A DNA stretch of 64,000 nucleotides from Nemophila menziesii (lineage: Eukaryota > Streptophyta > Magnoliopsida > Boraginales > Hydrophyllaceae): contig JARWIR010000021.1 in NCBI GenBank assembly GCA_029959085.1, positions 20,857,620 through 20,921,619 on the forward strand. The letters run 5' to 3'. How positions within the stretch are numbered: the first letter of the stretch is position 1; the number at the start of each line of letters is the position of its first letter. The position numbers and the translations under genes are program-made. Shown one piece after another: positions 34,758-46,711 of the stretch. The notes below the pieces were generated by a model. That model was not told the DNA's origin. It saw only the letters and a program-made list of their open reading frames with translations, and ran no database searches.

Positions 34758-35617
34758 TGTTGGAACATTTTCATGTGGGGGGAGAAGTCACTAAGTGACT
34801 ATTTTGTTTATCCCACATCGGTGGGTTATAAACAAAATACCCCACTTAAATACTTTGTGGGTTCATAAGATACCAAAGAACAAACACCCATGCACATGAT
34901 ATAGCAATGGGTAAGCCCACGCGCGCGCACCACCACCACCAACCCGGCCCAAGCCCGGGACCGGGGCCGGGTCCGGGTCATGGGTCATGGGTATTGGGTC
35001 TTGGAGAAAAAAAAAATTTATACCCAGTTTTATTGGTCTTTTGACTTTGTCAACGTGCTTTAAATTCCCAGATTTTCTCCCCAAATTTTAAACCTTTTTT
35101 CACACGTTTTTGTAAACAGCTTTGAGTAACAGGTGCGAATTTGTTGCTCCTTAATCTCAGCTCGTAACAGCTGCGTTTCATTACCCTTGATGTCAGCTCG
35201 TAACAGCTCCTTTTCCACCTATATATAGAGTTGGCCTTCACTTCCGAAATACACACAACTCTCCTAACAAAATTCTGCAGCCATATTATCCTCCTTTCTC
35301 CTCCCTAATGTTCTTGAGCGAAGCTTTTATACAGATTCTAAACCATCCCTTGTGAGTGCACACGAGAGCTGGTTAGTAGTGTTTAAACCTTGGGGAACGT
35401 TCAAAAAAACAGTATAGCATCCCGCCTATCCCGAAATTCGTTCTTAAGGCAGTGGCTTCTCCACGACACTACTTTTGTTATCGACTCCAGTTTCCGGTTC
35501 GTATTTTCCTTTCGTCTTTTTATTTCTGTCCATGTTATTTTCATATACTTAAAGCCATTTTCTCATTTCGTTTTTGTGTTTAAAATTACCATTACAGTTC
35601 CGAAAATTTTACCAACA
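34758..35617 (+). mobile_element. solo LTR in Copia-2 gag (plus orientation)
   Basis: 860 bp with terminal inverted repeat TGTTGG...CCAACA and a perfect 5-bp duplication CAAAT (34753-34757 and 35618-35622). A TATA box is at 35219-35230, preceded by two exact 16-bp copies of TCAGCTCGTAACAGCT (35157-35172 and 35193-35208), spaced 36 bp. The start includes TTATCCCACATCGGTGGGTTAT. No internal region remains. Its family is not represented elsewhere in the window. Confidence 0.93.
35157..35230 (+). promoter_or_regulatory. promoter of the solo LTR: tandem 16-bp motif and TATA box
   Basis: TCAGCTCGTAACAGCT is repeated exactly, 36 bp apart, ending 10 bp before CTATATATAGAG. Repeated motifs directly upstream of TATA are the layout of U3 enhancers in plant LTRs. 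Confidence 0.6.
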
Positions 35618-35984
35618 CAAATCAAATGCAGAATTAACGTAGAGGAGGCCACCTCAGATTTCTTTGGAGATTGAGTTGAGGAGCCATTAAAGAACAAGAT
35701 TATTGGCTCGATTCCAAGCATTAAAGAGAGCTAAGTCTGTTAGAGAAGGCTGAGTGATTTCACCATTGACAAAACCCAATTTGTTCTTTACAGGAAGTGC
35801 AATTTCAATAGCACGAGAACAAGCTAGATAGTTATCTCAATTGAGAACCTCAGCAACAAGAGAAGCTCTGGTGTTCTCGCTAGGATGAAGATAGTAAGGA
35901 CTTGAAAAGTCTTCGAGAATAGACGGATTTTGCGGCATTGTAGAGAGTGTAGAGTAGATCGGAGAGTGCAGAAACTAATTTTCA

Positions 35985-35994
35985 TCTGATACCA
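35985..35994 (-). promoter_or_regulatory. primer-binding site (tRNA-iMet), Copia-2
   Basis: The minus strand TGGTATCAGA directly follows the 5' LTR (35995-36316). Confidence 0.92.
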
Positions 35995-36316
35995 TGTAAG
36001 AAATCGATAATCTCCAGTAGAAGCTAGGCAAGAAGCTTGAAAAAGTTTTGCAGAACAAGAAAGAAGAAGAAGAAGAAAACGAGAGAGAAAATTCGATTTC
36101 ATGAAGTTAGAATGAATTTACAGGTATACAATCACATATATACATGTACTAGATTAGGAATCTCATCTATCTTCTAGTCTAGATACATTGAAAGCTATTG
36201 TAACAACTTGCTAACTAACTTTATTCGGTTGACTCAAAGTTTGTTTTAATTGTAACTTCAGTCTTTGAAGTTATGTTCTTTATTGTTTTGTTGTCGATTA
36301 TTGCTGGTATATTCCA
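35995..36316 (-). repeat. 5' LTR of Copia-2
   Basis: 322 bp, the partner of 22896-23223. It has a shorter GAA tract and several substitutions. Followed by AAACTATA (36317-36324). Confidence 0.92.
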
Positions 36317-36324
36317 AAACTATA

Positions 36325-38004
36325 TTTAGATATGGATTGGGTAGAACAGATTTAATAAACTTCTAAGGTGCGATGCTATTTCATCACGTAAACTATTCAC
36401 TTTTGATTGATGATATTTTTGTGAGTTCAACAAGGAAATCTTCGTTAACTAAGCTCATTACGAATATTATTGACTTCTACCCGTATTTTAGCGTAATTAT
36501 TGGACGATTCCAAAAATTAAGCTTGGCAGCTAGCAAGGCTAGTAGAGACTTGGTCGGGTTTAAACATCAAATCTCCCACTTTGGCCAAAAGATGACCAAA
36601 TTGTAGATAGTTATCTCAAGGCTAGTAGAGACTTAGTGACCTTTTAAGCAAAGCCTCTCGAATTCCTCCTCTAGGAGACGAATGTTGTATTTTTCTCTCT
36701 CCGGAAGGAGAAAACTAGCTACTAACTCTATTTGAATAAAAATTAGAAAAAGAAGTTTAAAGATAATATTTCAATAACAAAAAATGGAAAAGTGAAGAAA
36801 TATTACCAAATACATGATGGATTGCAACAAGGAAGGAATGGACAACCTCTCAATGGTCTTGTCTAGGGAGTTACATTCTTTCTTATGAGGGAGGAGAACT
36901 GAAGCATAATTTGAGCGAGGTCGTGTGACTGCCGCTTGTGATGGTATGGGAGAATCTCATAGGAAATTCATTAATTAAATATAAGGATATATAAAAATAA
37001 GCCCAAGGTATATGAGTATAATGATGAGAATGGAATTAAAGAAATCATAAAATGCACGTATATATACCATATGGAGAAAGTGTTCCACATTCAAACAAAA
37101 TCCTGCTATACAATCAAAAGTAAACAAGTGTCAAAAACAAAGAGGCCTGAGAAGTTAGGCGAAATGTTGTGAGCCCTCTAGAATAATATGAGCTTGGCAA
37201 TCAAAGAATTATTGATAACACTAACAAAGTCTTGACAATCAAAGATTACTCATAAGTTTGTGGTAGACTCTTCAATCAAAGATTACTTACAAGTCTTATG
37301 TAGTCTCGAAGATCAAGCATTACTTGTATGTCCGACGTAGCCTCAAAAATAAAATACTATTGTTAAATCCGGCGTAGCCTCGGTAATCAAAGATTATTCG
37401 CGAGTCTGATGTGGCATCGACAACCCAAGAATCCGACAAATTATCAGTAGTCTAATATTTATGATAGACTAAATGGACATGGTATATTATGCAAAAAAAA
37501 TCAATGAGGACACGTTCCTAGAGGTGCGCTCCTAAAAGATAGTGTCTTCATTCATATACAAAGTAAATAAATTATAAGCAAGACACTACCTTGTCAATTA
37601 ACATTATACATAAAGACAAAGCGTAGTTTCAACATACTCAATATTGAAATATGAAGGAAAACATACTGAATAGGTAAAAGATGGACCAGATTTAGTATCA
37701 GCAAAAAACTACAACAGAGTAATGAAATACCTTTGATCATATTCAAGTAAAGGATACTGATTGCACAAATTAAAAGGGGGTATTTATAAGCCAGTAATTT
37801 TCTTTAATGCAAGCTCGGTCCTAAGAAGGTTTATTAAGCCAAATTCGAGGAGATGGTACATCATGCCAAGAGTAAAATATATCTGCCAAGGGAGAAGAAT
37901 GCCACACTATCCTGAGGGTAGATATACCAAGGGAGTTAGAGTTACGCGGGGACTACTTTGAGAATAGTTGTTTACTAATCAAAAGGAGGACTTTATGGTT
38001 CAAG
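36325..38004. other. unassigned DNA with a minisatellite
   Basis: No transposon domain or host gene that I can name. A 77-codon plus frame (36373-36606) has no recognisable motif. From about 37180 to 37440 there is a degenerate tandem repeat (separate entry). Confidence 0.4.
37180..37440. repeat. degenerate minisatellite, period about 36-40 bp
   Basis: About six diverged units with the core AATCAAAGATTACT...AGTC...GTAGTCTC, e.g. starts at about 37202, 37246, 37284, 37320 and 37387. Unit ends recur as CGTAGCCTC or TGTAGTCTC. Confidence 0.65.
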
Positions 38005-38300
38005 CTTGTCCATGTTTCATTTTCTCCCCTTGGAGTTATGTTATTCATGTTTTAGAGCTTTTGTACGTTAATTTGTTTGTTTTTAGTGCAAAGTTCTTAG
38101 GTCCATGGATTCTATGGAGCACCAATACAAGGCGAAGAAGTGGGAATTAAAGTCCAAGATCAAGCGGAGAGGTCAAAAGCAAGAAAATAATATTCAAAGA
38201 GTTGACTAATAGAGAGGAAAATCTGGAAGGTTGTTACCAATTGCTGATTTTGAGCCACTTAGACAATGATTCAGCCTTTGAGCCGTGAAATAAGAAAGTT
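38005..38300 (+). mobile_element. fragment of an Athila-type LTR (plus orientation)
   Basis: TTTCATTTTCTCCCCTTGGA, TTTTTAGTGCAAAGTTCTTAGG, GAGGAAAATCTGGAAGGTTG and GATTTTGAGCCACTTAG match, in order, the reverse complement of the solo LTR at 2908-4480 (its 4130-4390 part). Only the middle of the LTR is present, so it is a truncated remnant. Confidence 0.7.
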
Positions 38301-38441
38301 GCGCCTTTGAGTTATGAGGATTTGAGAACTAGAATTAGGTGATTTTGATTTTAGACGCAAAAGTTACTGTCGTACCAACAGTTGTACAACAATCTATTAT
38401 AAAGAAATTTGATTCATTGATCACTCACAAGAAAGATTTTT

Positions 38442-38858
38442 TGTTAGGATACAAAGCAACAAAAAGTGGTGTAAATCCTTTGATTTCAGATCAGGTTTAA
38501 GAAAAGATTTAATCGAAATAGTTATCAGAGAATGATTAAGTACAAAAAATAAAGAACACAAGAAATTATCGTGGTTCAATCAAAATAGACCTACATTCAC
38601 GTTGAGCCCAGATGAGAGTAGCTCAGATTCACTATATGCTTTGGATTACAAGTTTGATCACCTCACAGAAAAACCCGTCAAGTTTACACATTATTACAAT
38701 TCTTTCACAAATCTTCCTAGTACATCAACTACGCTGAAATACAACTAAGAATTGAACTAGAAGACTCAATCTAACAGATTTGCTAAACTGTAATCTAAAC
38801 TAAAAAACTCAAACAAGCTATCGATGAAGGAAACCAAGAGTTTCGCTTAAACTAGGGC

Positions 38859-38918
<60 letters not shown>

Positions 38919-39129
38919 GAGAGGAAGCATAATCGAAGAAGTAAAGAGTCAAAGGCGGAATGAACACCTTTTGTAAGAGACATCAACGAGGCTTAATCCC
39001 AGTCGTCCATTTTATCAACAATCAAAGAATCAAAAGTGTCCACGTAACTCCCAATTCATCCAACCAAAATAAGATAGCGTGACCCGTGGGGTGTCAAAAA
39101 ACTCCACATAATATTTCACATATATAACA
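38442..39129 (-). repeat. 3' LTR of Copia-3
   Basis: 688 bp, ends TGTTAGG and ATATAACA. It is related to the Copia-1 LTR (shared ATCGTGGTTCA.TC and ACCTACAT.CACGTTGAGC). It is followed by ATCTCCACCTTGAAG, the same polypurine tract (minus AAGGTGGAGAT) as in Copia-1. An AG microsatellite lies inside at 38862-38916. Left-flank bases are TTTTT; the partner duplication is outside the window. Confidence 0.88.
38862..38916. repeat. (GA)n microsatellite in Copia-3 LTR
   Basis: An uninterrupted GA run of about 27 units. The Copia-1 LTR has only GAGAGAGGCGAGAGAGA at the corresponding place. Confidence 0.92.
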
Positions 39130-41810
39130 ATCTCCACCTTGAAGTCTTATTTCTCCTCAAACTCCCATTTATTGAGAAAAATCACCTCTTGTATCTTCAT
39201 TGGAAAGAAATCAAACTTTCTCATCATCTGGACACCTACAACACAATCAACCAATAAACAACAAGTCTATACAATGTTTAAACTTGATGTTAGTAACAAT
39301 TTTTGTTCCAAAATCTGCAGGATTTTCCTCAGTTGCAATTTTCAACAACTTCAACTGACCACTTTCAAGCACATCTCTAATACAATGAAATTTAACATCA
39401 ATGTGCTTGGTTCTTTCATGATAAACAGGATTTTTACTTAACTGAATTGCACTTTGACTATCAACACTTCAGTAATTTGAGTTCATTTAACAAATTCTGC
39501 ATCCGAATACCTTCCTTAGCAACATAAGTTATTGCCACATACTCAGATTCTATGGTGGACAGAGCTACAAGTGGTTGCAACTGAGATTTCCATGAAATAC
39601 AGTTGCCTCCTAAAGTGTAGCAGTAAGTAGTAGTGGATTTTCTAGAATCCTTATCACCGGCAAAATCAGAATCCACATAACCTGTTAACTCAAAAGGAGC
39701 CTTATGATCTCCAAAACACAATCCAACATTCAAAGTACCACTAACATAGGCCTAAACATGTTTAAGTACAAGCCAATATTCAAACCCAGGATTAGACATA
39801 TATCTCCTAAGCAAAGATATAACATACTCCCTCCGTCCCAAAAATAATGTCCACTTAGCATTTTCACACAAATTAAGAAATGTCATTATTGAATCATACA
39901 TGTACAAAAATGCCCCTAACAAATGTCATAATGCACACCTATTCCTATGCCTAGGAAAATGCAATCAAGTATAAAATAATAATTCAAATAATTATAAATT
40001 AAAAGAAAAGTAGGGGCAATAAGGGAAAAAAGTAGAAAAAGTTGTCTTGAAATGGTAAGTGGACATTATTTTTGGGGCACCATATTTAGTAATGTGGACA
40101 TTATTTTTGGGACGGAGGGAGTAAGATAAATCTAGCCTAGTGTTAAGCATTGCATACATCAAAGAACCTATCACATTAGCATAAGGGATATAGTTCATTC
40201 TTACAATATCTGACTGAGACTTGGGGCAAAGCTTCTTAGACAAAGCAGTATGACCAGCTAAAGGAGTCAACACGTATTTGCAATTCAAACTACCAAATTT
40301 AGAGACAACCTTTTTAAGATAAGGCCCCTGATGTAGTTTTAACATGCAATTTTTCCTATCTCTATTGATAATCATGCCCAGTATCCTATTAGCCTCAGCT
40401 AAGTCTTTCATTTCAAACATCTTACTCAGAGACTACTTCGAGACTTTAATAGCATGACAAGATTTACTTATTAAAAGCATATCATCAACATATAGAAGTA
40501 CATACACAGTGTTAGATTGATCCAAAAAAAAATGCAAGCAAGCATCATACTCAGATCTCATAAACCCAAGTTTAATCATGAATGAGTCAAATCTTTTATA
40601 CCATTGACTAGGGGATTATTTTAATCCATACAACAATTTCTTAAGTAAGCATACATGATTAGGAAAAATTTTATCCACAAAACCCTCAAGCTGTCTCATA
40701 CAAATTGTTTCATATAATTCACCATGTAAAAAAGCAGTTTTCACATCCATCTGGTCAACTTCAAGATCAAAACAGGCAGTGTAAGCTAACATACACATAA
40801 TAGTTTTTGAATACAAATAATGGAGAATAAATCTTAGTATAATCTATTCCTTCCCTCTGAGTGTACCCTTTGGCTATTAGTCTAGCTTTGTATCTAGGGG
40901 GTCAAGCTTAATAACACCCTCTTTAAGTTTATATAGCCATCTACACTCAATCACATTTTGATTCTCAGGTAACTTAACTAAAATCCAAGTGTTGTTTAGT
41001 TTCAAAAAATTCATTTCTTCTAACATAGAACCATATTACCTCAACAGCAGCACTAAGTGCAGTATATACCAAATTTGCATATGAATACCTTGAAGGAGCA
41101 GTTATATTTCTCCTTTGCCTATCTCTAGGTAACTGGTAATCCTGAAGCTCCCCTACTGATGACTCACTGAGTTGTATTGGTTGGTCATTCCCCTCAGACT
41201 CACTAACATCATTAGGTTGATTTGGTTGTGCTACATCCTCAGGGTTATCGGTTGGATCTGCATCTAAATGATCAGATACAGTTTGTGGCTCCATTTTACA
41301 CTCTAATCCCACCTTCTGACTTATGGGTTCAAACTGAGCATCATTACCATTACCTGCAGTATCATGAACTCTACAAAGAAATGTTACTTCATCAAAGATC
41401 ACATTCCTACTACAAAAAATTTTGATGCCTCTAGCATCTTTTTCTCACAACCTGTAACATTTAACACCATGTTGTTGTTGATAACCTAACATGATGCACT
41501 TAAGGGACCTAGGGTCTAATTTTCCATCTTTAGTATAGGCATAAGTAGCACAACCAAACACTCTTAAATGTTGCAGATTAGGTTTAGACCCTTTTCAAAC
41601 CTCCAAGGGAGTTTTAAAATCAAGAGTCCTATTAGGGATCCTGTTAACAAGATATGTAGAAGTGTATAAAGCCTCTCCCCAAAATTATTTTGGTAACCCA
41701 TAAGTAAAGAGCATGCATCTAATTTTTTTCCAAACAAGGTTCTATTCATTCTTTCTGCAACCCCATTTTGTTGGAGAGTATGCCTAAAAGTTCTATGTCT
41801 TAGTATCCTA
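39130..41810 (-). pseudogene. Copia-3 pol, left part: integrase end, RT, RNase H
   Basis: Minus-strand remains closely related to Copia-1. Right to left: integrase with ERMNRTLFGKK (41749 down) and the linker (41402-40974, SRYSYANLVYTAL), RT with [15 protein letters not shown] and [10 protein letters not shown] (40816-40616), YVDDML near 40490, MIINRDRKNCMLKLHQGPYL (about 40370), RNase H with DSDFAGDKDSRKSTTTYC and ISWKSQLQPLVAL (39733-39461). Many stops and shifts. A Stowaway-like MITE cuts the RT/RNase H region at 39827-40121. The rest of the integrase continues at 56270, after the Helitron array. Confidence 0.88.
39827..40121. mobile_element. Stowaway-like MITE (Tc1/mariner type) in Copia-3
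   Basis: 295 bp with ends CTCCCTCCGTCCCAAAAATA and its reverse complement ...TTTTTGGGACGGAGGGAG, flanked by TA on both sides (39825-39826 and 40122-40123). This is the classic plant Stowaway terminal repeat. The right side holds a second copy of GGACATTATTTTTGGG (about 40062), a local duplication of the terminal segment. Confidence 0.95.
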
Positions 41811-44675
41811 TAAAGTAAAACTCGTGCCTTAAGGCACTACGAAAAATAAAAATCATCTATTTTATTTATTTTTATTTTAAGAGCATGTTTATAAGTTAAA
41901 TTATATTGAATCTGATTTTTTTTTTTTAGATTATTATAATTTTACCCTTAACAATAATAAATAATAATAGGTAGAAAGTATATTATATATATAATATATA
42001 TAGAAGTGGTTATATGGTTTTTTTTTGTTACATAGGAGAGCCACTTTGGACTCGGAGTCATTGACTCGGTTTGAACCTGCACCACTAGATTAGATGACCA
42101 AGGCTTTAGCCAGTGAGCTAATCACAACTGGTTTAAATGGTTATATGGTTATGGTGGTATAACAATTAAAAATATACATTCATTTAAAGTATATATTATA
42201 ATTTTTAAAGATATCTAAGAAATATTTTTTTTTAATTCAAGATTTTAAGGTATAAACTATTTTAAAAAGATAAATAATAGGATTAATATATTTGAGGGAG
42301 ATAACTTTTTTTAATCCATTGAAACCTGTACCATTGATATAACTTTTTTGTTGAATATAGCATTTTTCCTTTTTATAGATATTTTTGGATTTTATTTTTT
42401 TAAAGTGGTCAAAATTTATTTCTTTAGTAATATATTCTCACGAATGCGTAGCTTAGTTGTCTATAGTCTTCAAAATGTATTAGCTTTTCCTGGAAAACCC
42501 TCAAAGATGTATTTAATTCAAGTATCACAATAGAATTTTGAGAAGTCATTCATGTAGTTTAACTTGTTTCACCCCTTCATTAGTAACTTCAGTGTAAATG
42601 ACATCCCATGTACAACAATCATCGAACATATATATTTTTACATATACATCTAAATAAATACAATACAAATTAATATCCCAACAAATATCATCCAAATATG
42701 ATAAGAGAAATTGTGACTCGAATTTTTAATGAAAGAATGGTTAAAAATCACTCCAATCTTTTCCACAAATCTCTATTTTCTGAAAAATAGTCAACGCTAC
42801 AGTTCCAACAAACATCAGCTTAAAATAAAAAATAAAAAATAAAAAATATTTAAACTTGCATTCTCACCATGGTAGATTTTTGTAATGGATTGCAGCAACC
42901 GGTTAGTCACAAATCCATACCGCCCAGCTCATGTAGATCACATACTTACAGATTGAATTAGCTCGAATCAAATTTTACAATCTTAAACTTGTTCCCTGAA
43001 ATTCCAGGAATTGTCTCTCTGTGTTCCTGTTGCTCATGAATTTATTTAATACGATGAACTCTTTCCGCTTCAAAGCTGTCATGACTTTACGCATATATGA
43101 TTTGCTTAGATTTAAAAGTAAATGAGTTAGGTTGACTAATAGAATAAGGGAAATCAAGTTTTAGAAATCATCATTGCAATTTATACTTCTTCCATCTATT
43201 TATCATATAATCCTTACATATTGGACAATGCTCAGAACTGTGATCTATGATATGTTTATCCATAATTATTAAGTCATTACATATACTGGTGCGTCAATGT
43301 CATTTAAGTAATATGGTCTAGACTATCATGATAATTATATTAATGTTCTTTAAATCACACTTCAGGCCATAATTTCACACGGGACTAAAAAATGTGAATT
43401 TTATTAACAAATAAATTATCATATACCTTTATTAATTCAACTCCTTAAGAATCACCACATTTGTCCAGAATTGTTTCTTCTTCCATGCTATCCTGAAATT
43501 CACAACTGAAAATAAGTAAGTGATCAAATAACTAATAATAAAAATACAATCTTTGATAAACACTTTAATTACACGAATCAAAAAATCTAAGTGAACAATT
43601 AAATTCATCAATAATAAGAACACCCCATATTAATATAAAACACCCAAGTACACCATGTAATCAAATAAATAAGATTAATTAAACGGACAAAAGGAAGGAC
43701 ATACATACATATTGCACAATGCCAATTTTGATTGTTTGATAGAAGTCAGACCCGAGCTGTCATGGCTTGAGAAACCATGTTCAACAATTCCAAAGCATAT
43801 GCTTCATCTAGGATAATTAACTGTAATGTTTTCCATGTTCAACAATTTTGATTGTTTAAAATGCAATTGAAAAAATGTGGTTTGTTTAAAATGCAATTGA
43901 AAAAAATGTATAAAAAGTAGAGAAACGTAATTGAAAAAAAATTAGGTTTTAGAGTTTCAATGCATTTAAAAATAAAACGAAAAATGAATAAATGTAAAAC
44001 GAAAAAACCTTCAATTATTCTGGAAGTAGCTGATATTTATCAACTGAACTCTTGATGGACGCAACAATAAATTGTTTATCAATTTCAACCCTGTAATTCA
44101 TTTCAATCAAAATTATGGATTTAATGAATTCACGTTCCATGAGCTTTTAGAAAATATAGCATTGCCATCAAAGTTAACATTTCAAAGGACAAATATTGCA
44201 AATACAGTATATCCATACACATTATTTATCAAACGTGATACCTATTCTTTGGATTTTTGTTGGCAGAACCCATCTTAGTGGTTAAGTGTGTTGATTCGCA
44301 GAACCCATCTAGGTGATTGGGTGGAGGAGATTTCTTTTATAAGGATTTTTCCAATGAATGTGACCGTGATAAGAGATGGTTTAATCTGATGGGAAGGTGA
44401 GTGTGAAGAGATTTCTAAGTGTGAAGAGGTGAGCTTTTATGGTAAATATTTTTTACCTTAATTTGGATTCTTCGCCGAGCCCATTTGATGGTGGTGGAAA
44501 GTGAAGAGATTTTTTTTTTTTTTTTTTTTTAATTTAAGCGTGAAGAGATGCTTATGCGTTAATTTGATAATTTGAATTTGTGAAAGTTATAAGGAGTTAA
44601 ACGGGGGATTTATGAGCTATTTGGGGGAAGAGGGAAAATAGAGAAAATTAGGTAGTTTGTGTTATGTAATATAGA
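41811..44675 (-). mobile_element. Helitron H1
   Basis: 2865 bp. The 3' end (left) has the perfect palindrome GTGCCTTAAGGCAC at 41824-41837, but the terminal CTAG is decayed. The 5' end on the minus strand is TCTATATTACATAACAC. It contains a SINE (42020-42137). A stretch near 44430-44520 matches H5 and H4 (TTACCTTAATTTGG...), probably a shared captured exon edge. No gene recognised in the remaining 2 kb. Confidence 0.8.
42020..42137 (-). mobile_element. tRNA-derived SINE in Helitron H1
   Basis: 118 bp with an RNA polymerase III promoter on the minus strand: A box TAGCTCACTGG (about 42119-42109) and B box GGTTCAAACC (about 42082-42073). The 3' A-run is seen as T's at 42020-42026. An exact 13-bp target-site duplication TGGTTATATGGTT lies at 42007-42019 and 42138-42150. 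Retroposition uses LINE enzymes. Confidence 0.88.
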
Positions 44676-45097
44676 CTAGGTATAGCCCGTGCCTTAAGGC
44701 ACTCCAAAACATAAAAATTGAGTTATTTGTCTACTTTCAGTTTTAACATAGAAAATGTTTAAAAGATATGATGATATTTTGTCTTGAATATGTAAAAACC
44801 GAAATAATAGATAGAATGAATACGAAAGTGAGATAAAAAAAATTGGCTATTAAATTCAAATGCACCATAAATCTATGTACAATTTAAACAACTAATAAAT
44901 AGATTAAAATACGAAAATAATCAAAGAGTATCATAATCTAAATGTGTGAATCATATAATCTCGAGTTTTTAATATACGTGCATAAATCTCATAACTCTAC
45001 AAAGTATCATTGTGTCAACATACATATCTTTGAAGACACTCAAGATTTTTTTTTTTCCATTGACGAGAATCGAATCCTGGTTTGATGGGTGAAAGTC

Positions 45098-46711
45098 AAG
45101 GTTAAGATTAAGGTTAAGGTTAAGTTTAAGAATAAAGTTAAGGTTATGGTTAATGTTAAGGTCAAGATTAATGTTAATTTTGAGGTTGTGGTTAAAGTTA
45201 AGGTTTAAGATGTAAATTTTAAGGTTCAAGGTTAAGGTTTAATAAGATATAAGGTTTAAGGTCGAATATTAACGCTATAAATATTTATTTGGTTAAGGTT
45301 AAGATAAAGGTTAAGGTTAAGGTTATGGTTAAAGTTAAGGTTAAGGTTTAGGTTTAAGGTTTAAGGTTTAAGGTTTAAGGTTTAAGGTCTAAGGTTCAAG
45401 GTAAAATTTAAATTTTAACATTTAGGTTAAGGTTAAGTTTTAACTTTAAAGTTAAGATAGTGGTTATAAAATTTAAGATGAAGGTGAAGGTGAAGGTTAT
45501 AGTTATTGTTTAAAGTTAAGGTTAAGGTTGAGGTTAAGGTTTAAGATTTAAGGTTAAGGTTTAAATTTTAATATTTAAGGTTTAAGGTTTAACGTTAAAT
45601 ATTAAGGTCAGGTTAAAGTTAAGGTTAAGGTTTAAGTTTTAAGGTTTAAGGTTTAAGCTTTAAGGTTCATGGTTCAATTTAACATTAATTTTATAATTTA
45701 GGTTAAAGTTAAGTTGTAAATTTAAGGTTAAGATAAAGATTAAAAAAAGTAAAGATGAAGGTGAAGGTGAAAGTTAAATTTAAGATTTAAGGTTTAAGGT
45801 TAAGGTAAAGGTTAAGGTTTGAGGTTCAAGGTTTAAGGTTTAAGGTTAAGGTTAATTTTAAGGTAAATTTTTAAGGTTTAAATTTAAAGTTAAGGTTAAG
45901 GTTAAGGTGAAGGTGAAGATTAAGGTTTATAATTTAAAGTTTAAGGTGTAGGTTTAAAGTGTAATATCTAAGGTTATGTTTAAGTTTAAGGTTAAAGTTG
46001 AGGTTAATATTATTGTTAAGGTTAAGGGTAAGGGTGAGGGTAAGGTTAACAATAAGGTTAAGTTTAAGTTTATGTTTAAGTTTAAGTTTAAGTTTAAGTG
46101 TAAGTTGAAGTTTATGTTTAAGTTTAAGTTTAAGTTTAAGGTTAAGTTCAACGTTAATGTTAGGTTAGGGTTAAGGATATGGTTAAGGTTATTAGTTAAA
46201 AGGTTGAGGTTGAGGTTAAGGTTAAGGTTAAGGTTAAGGTTAAGGGGTTAAGGAGTTAAGGGTTAAGTTTATGGTTATGGTTAAGTCTAAGACTAATACT
46301 AAAGCTACGACTAAGGCTAGGTATAAGTTTAATGCTCAGGCTAAGGCTAAGGCTAAGACTAAGGTTAAGGCTAAGGTTAAGGCTAAGGCTAAGTCTAAGG
46401 CTAAGACTAAGGCTAAGGCTAAGACTATGAGTATGGCTAATGCTAAGGATATGGCTAAGGCTTAAGGTAAGGCCAAGGCAAAGGTTAAGACTAAGACTAA
46501 GGCTTACGCTAAGTCTAAGGATAGGTCAAGGGCTAGGGTCAGGGCTAGGGTTAAGGAGAAGGTTAAGGTTAAGTTTAAGGTTAATGTTAAGGTTAAATTT
46601 AAGTTAGAGGTTGATGTTAAGTTAAATTCAAAGGTTGAGGTTGAGTTTGAGGTTAAGGCTTAGCCGCTTAGGTTATGGTTAAAAATTTGGGTTAAGGTTA
46701 GAGGCTTGCGG
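45098..46711. repeat. degenerate telomere-like repeat array (GGTTAA/GGTTTAA/GGCTAA) in H2
   Basis: Long tracts of GGTTAA hexamers and GGTTTAA heptamers at the left (for example 45345-45390), AAGTTT tracts (46060-46140), then GGTTAA, then GGCTAA/GACTAA (46300-46510), then GGTTAA again. The heptamer TTTAAGG is one base from the plant telomere unit TTTAGGG. Reading frames such as KFKFKFK and NLNLNLN here are repeat artefacts. Confidence 0.92.

Larger units (their letters stand above)
33875..35938 (-). pseudogene. Copia-2 gag and start of protease (split by a solo LTR)
   Basis: The start is at 35938 (MPQNPSILEDFSSPYYLHP), then a stop near 35836, then DNYLACSRAIEIALPVKNKLG, the UBN2/retrotran gag N-terminal pattern. 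The frame is cut at 35622 by a solo LTR and resumes at 34752 with IRFSKSNGTRIFQLEKALS. A CCHC knuckle CTHCGYNGHTIDKC lies near 34285, binding RNA. The protease region near 34000 reads WILDRS where WILDSGA is expected, so the active-site DSG is lost. Element B cuts the frame at 33874. Confidence 0.88.
22896..36316 (-). mobile_element. Copia-2, complete but decayed Ty1/copia element with two guests
   Basis: Minus-strand element with LTRs at 22896-23223 and 35995-36316 and a tRNA-iMet primer site at 35985-35994. AAACTATA flanks both ends (22888-22895 and 36317-36324). Without guests it is about 4.9 kb. Element B (26218-33869) sits in its protease region and a solo LTR (34758-35617) in its gag. 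Its gag and pol are clearly readable but broken. LTRs differ by substitutions and by a GAAGAA repeat-number change, so it is older than its guest B. Confidence 0.92.

Noticed and set aside
36373..36606. LINE reverse transcriptase fragment (DDIFVSS).
   Set aside because: A single short similarity; no neighbouring RT motifs in order.
37180..37440. CRISPR-like array of short repeats.
   Set aside because: Repeats are diverged and directly adjacent without unique spacers, and the DNA is plant.
42020..42137. Functional tRNA gene.
   Set aside because: A and B boxes are present but no cloverleaf can be formed; A-tail and target duplication show a SINE.
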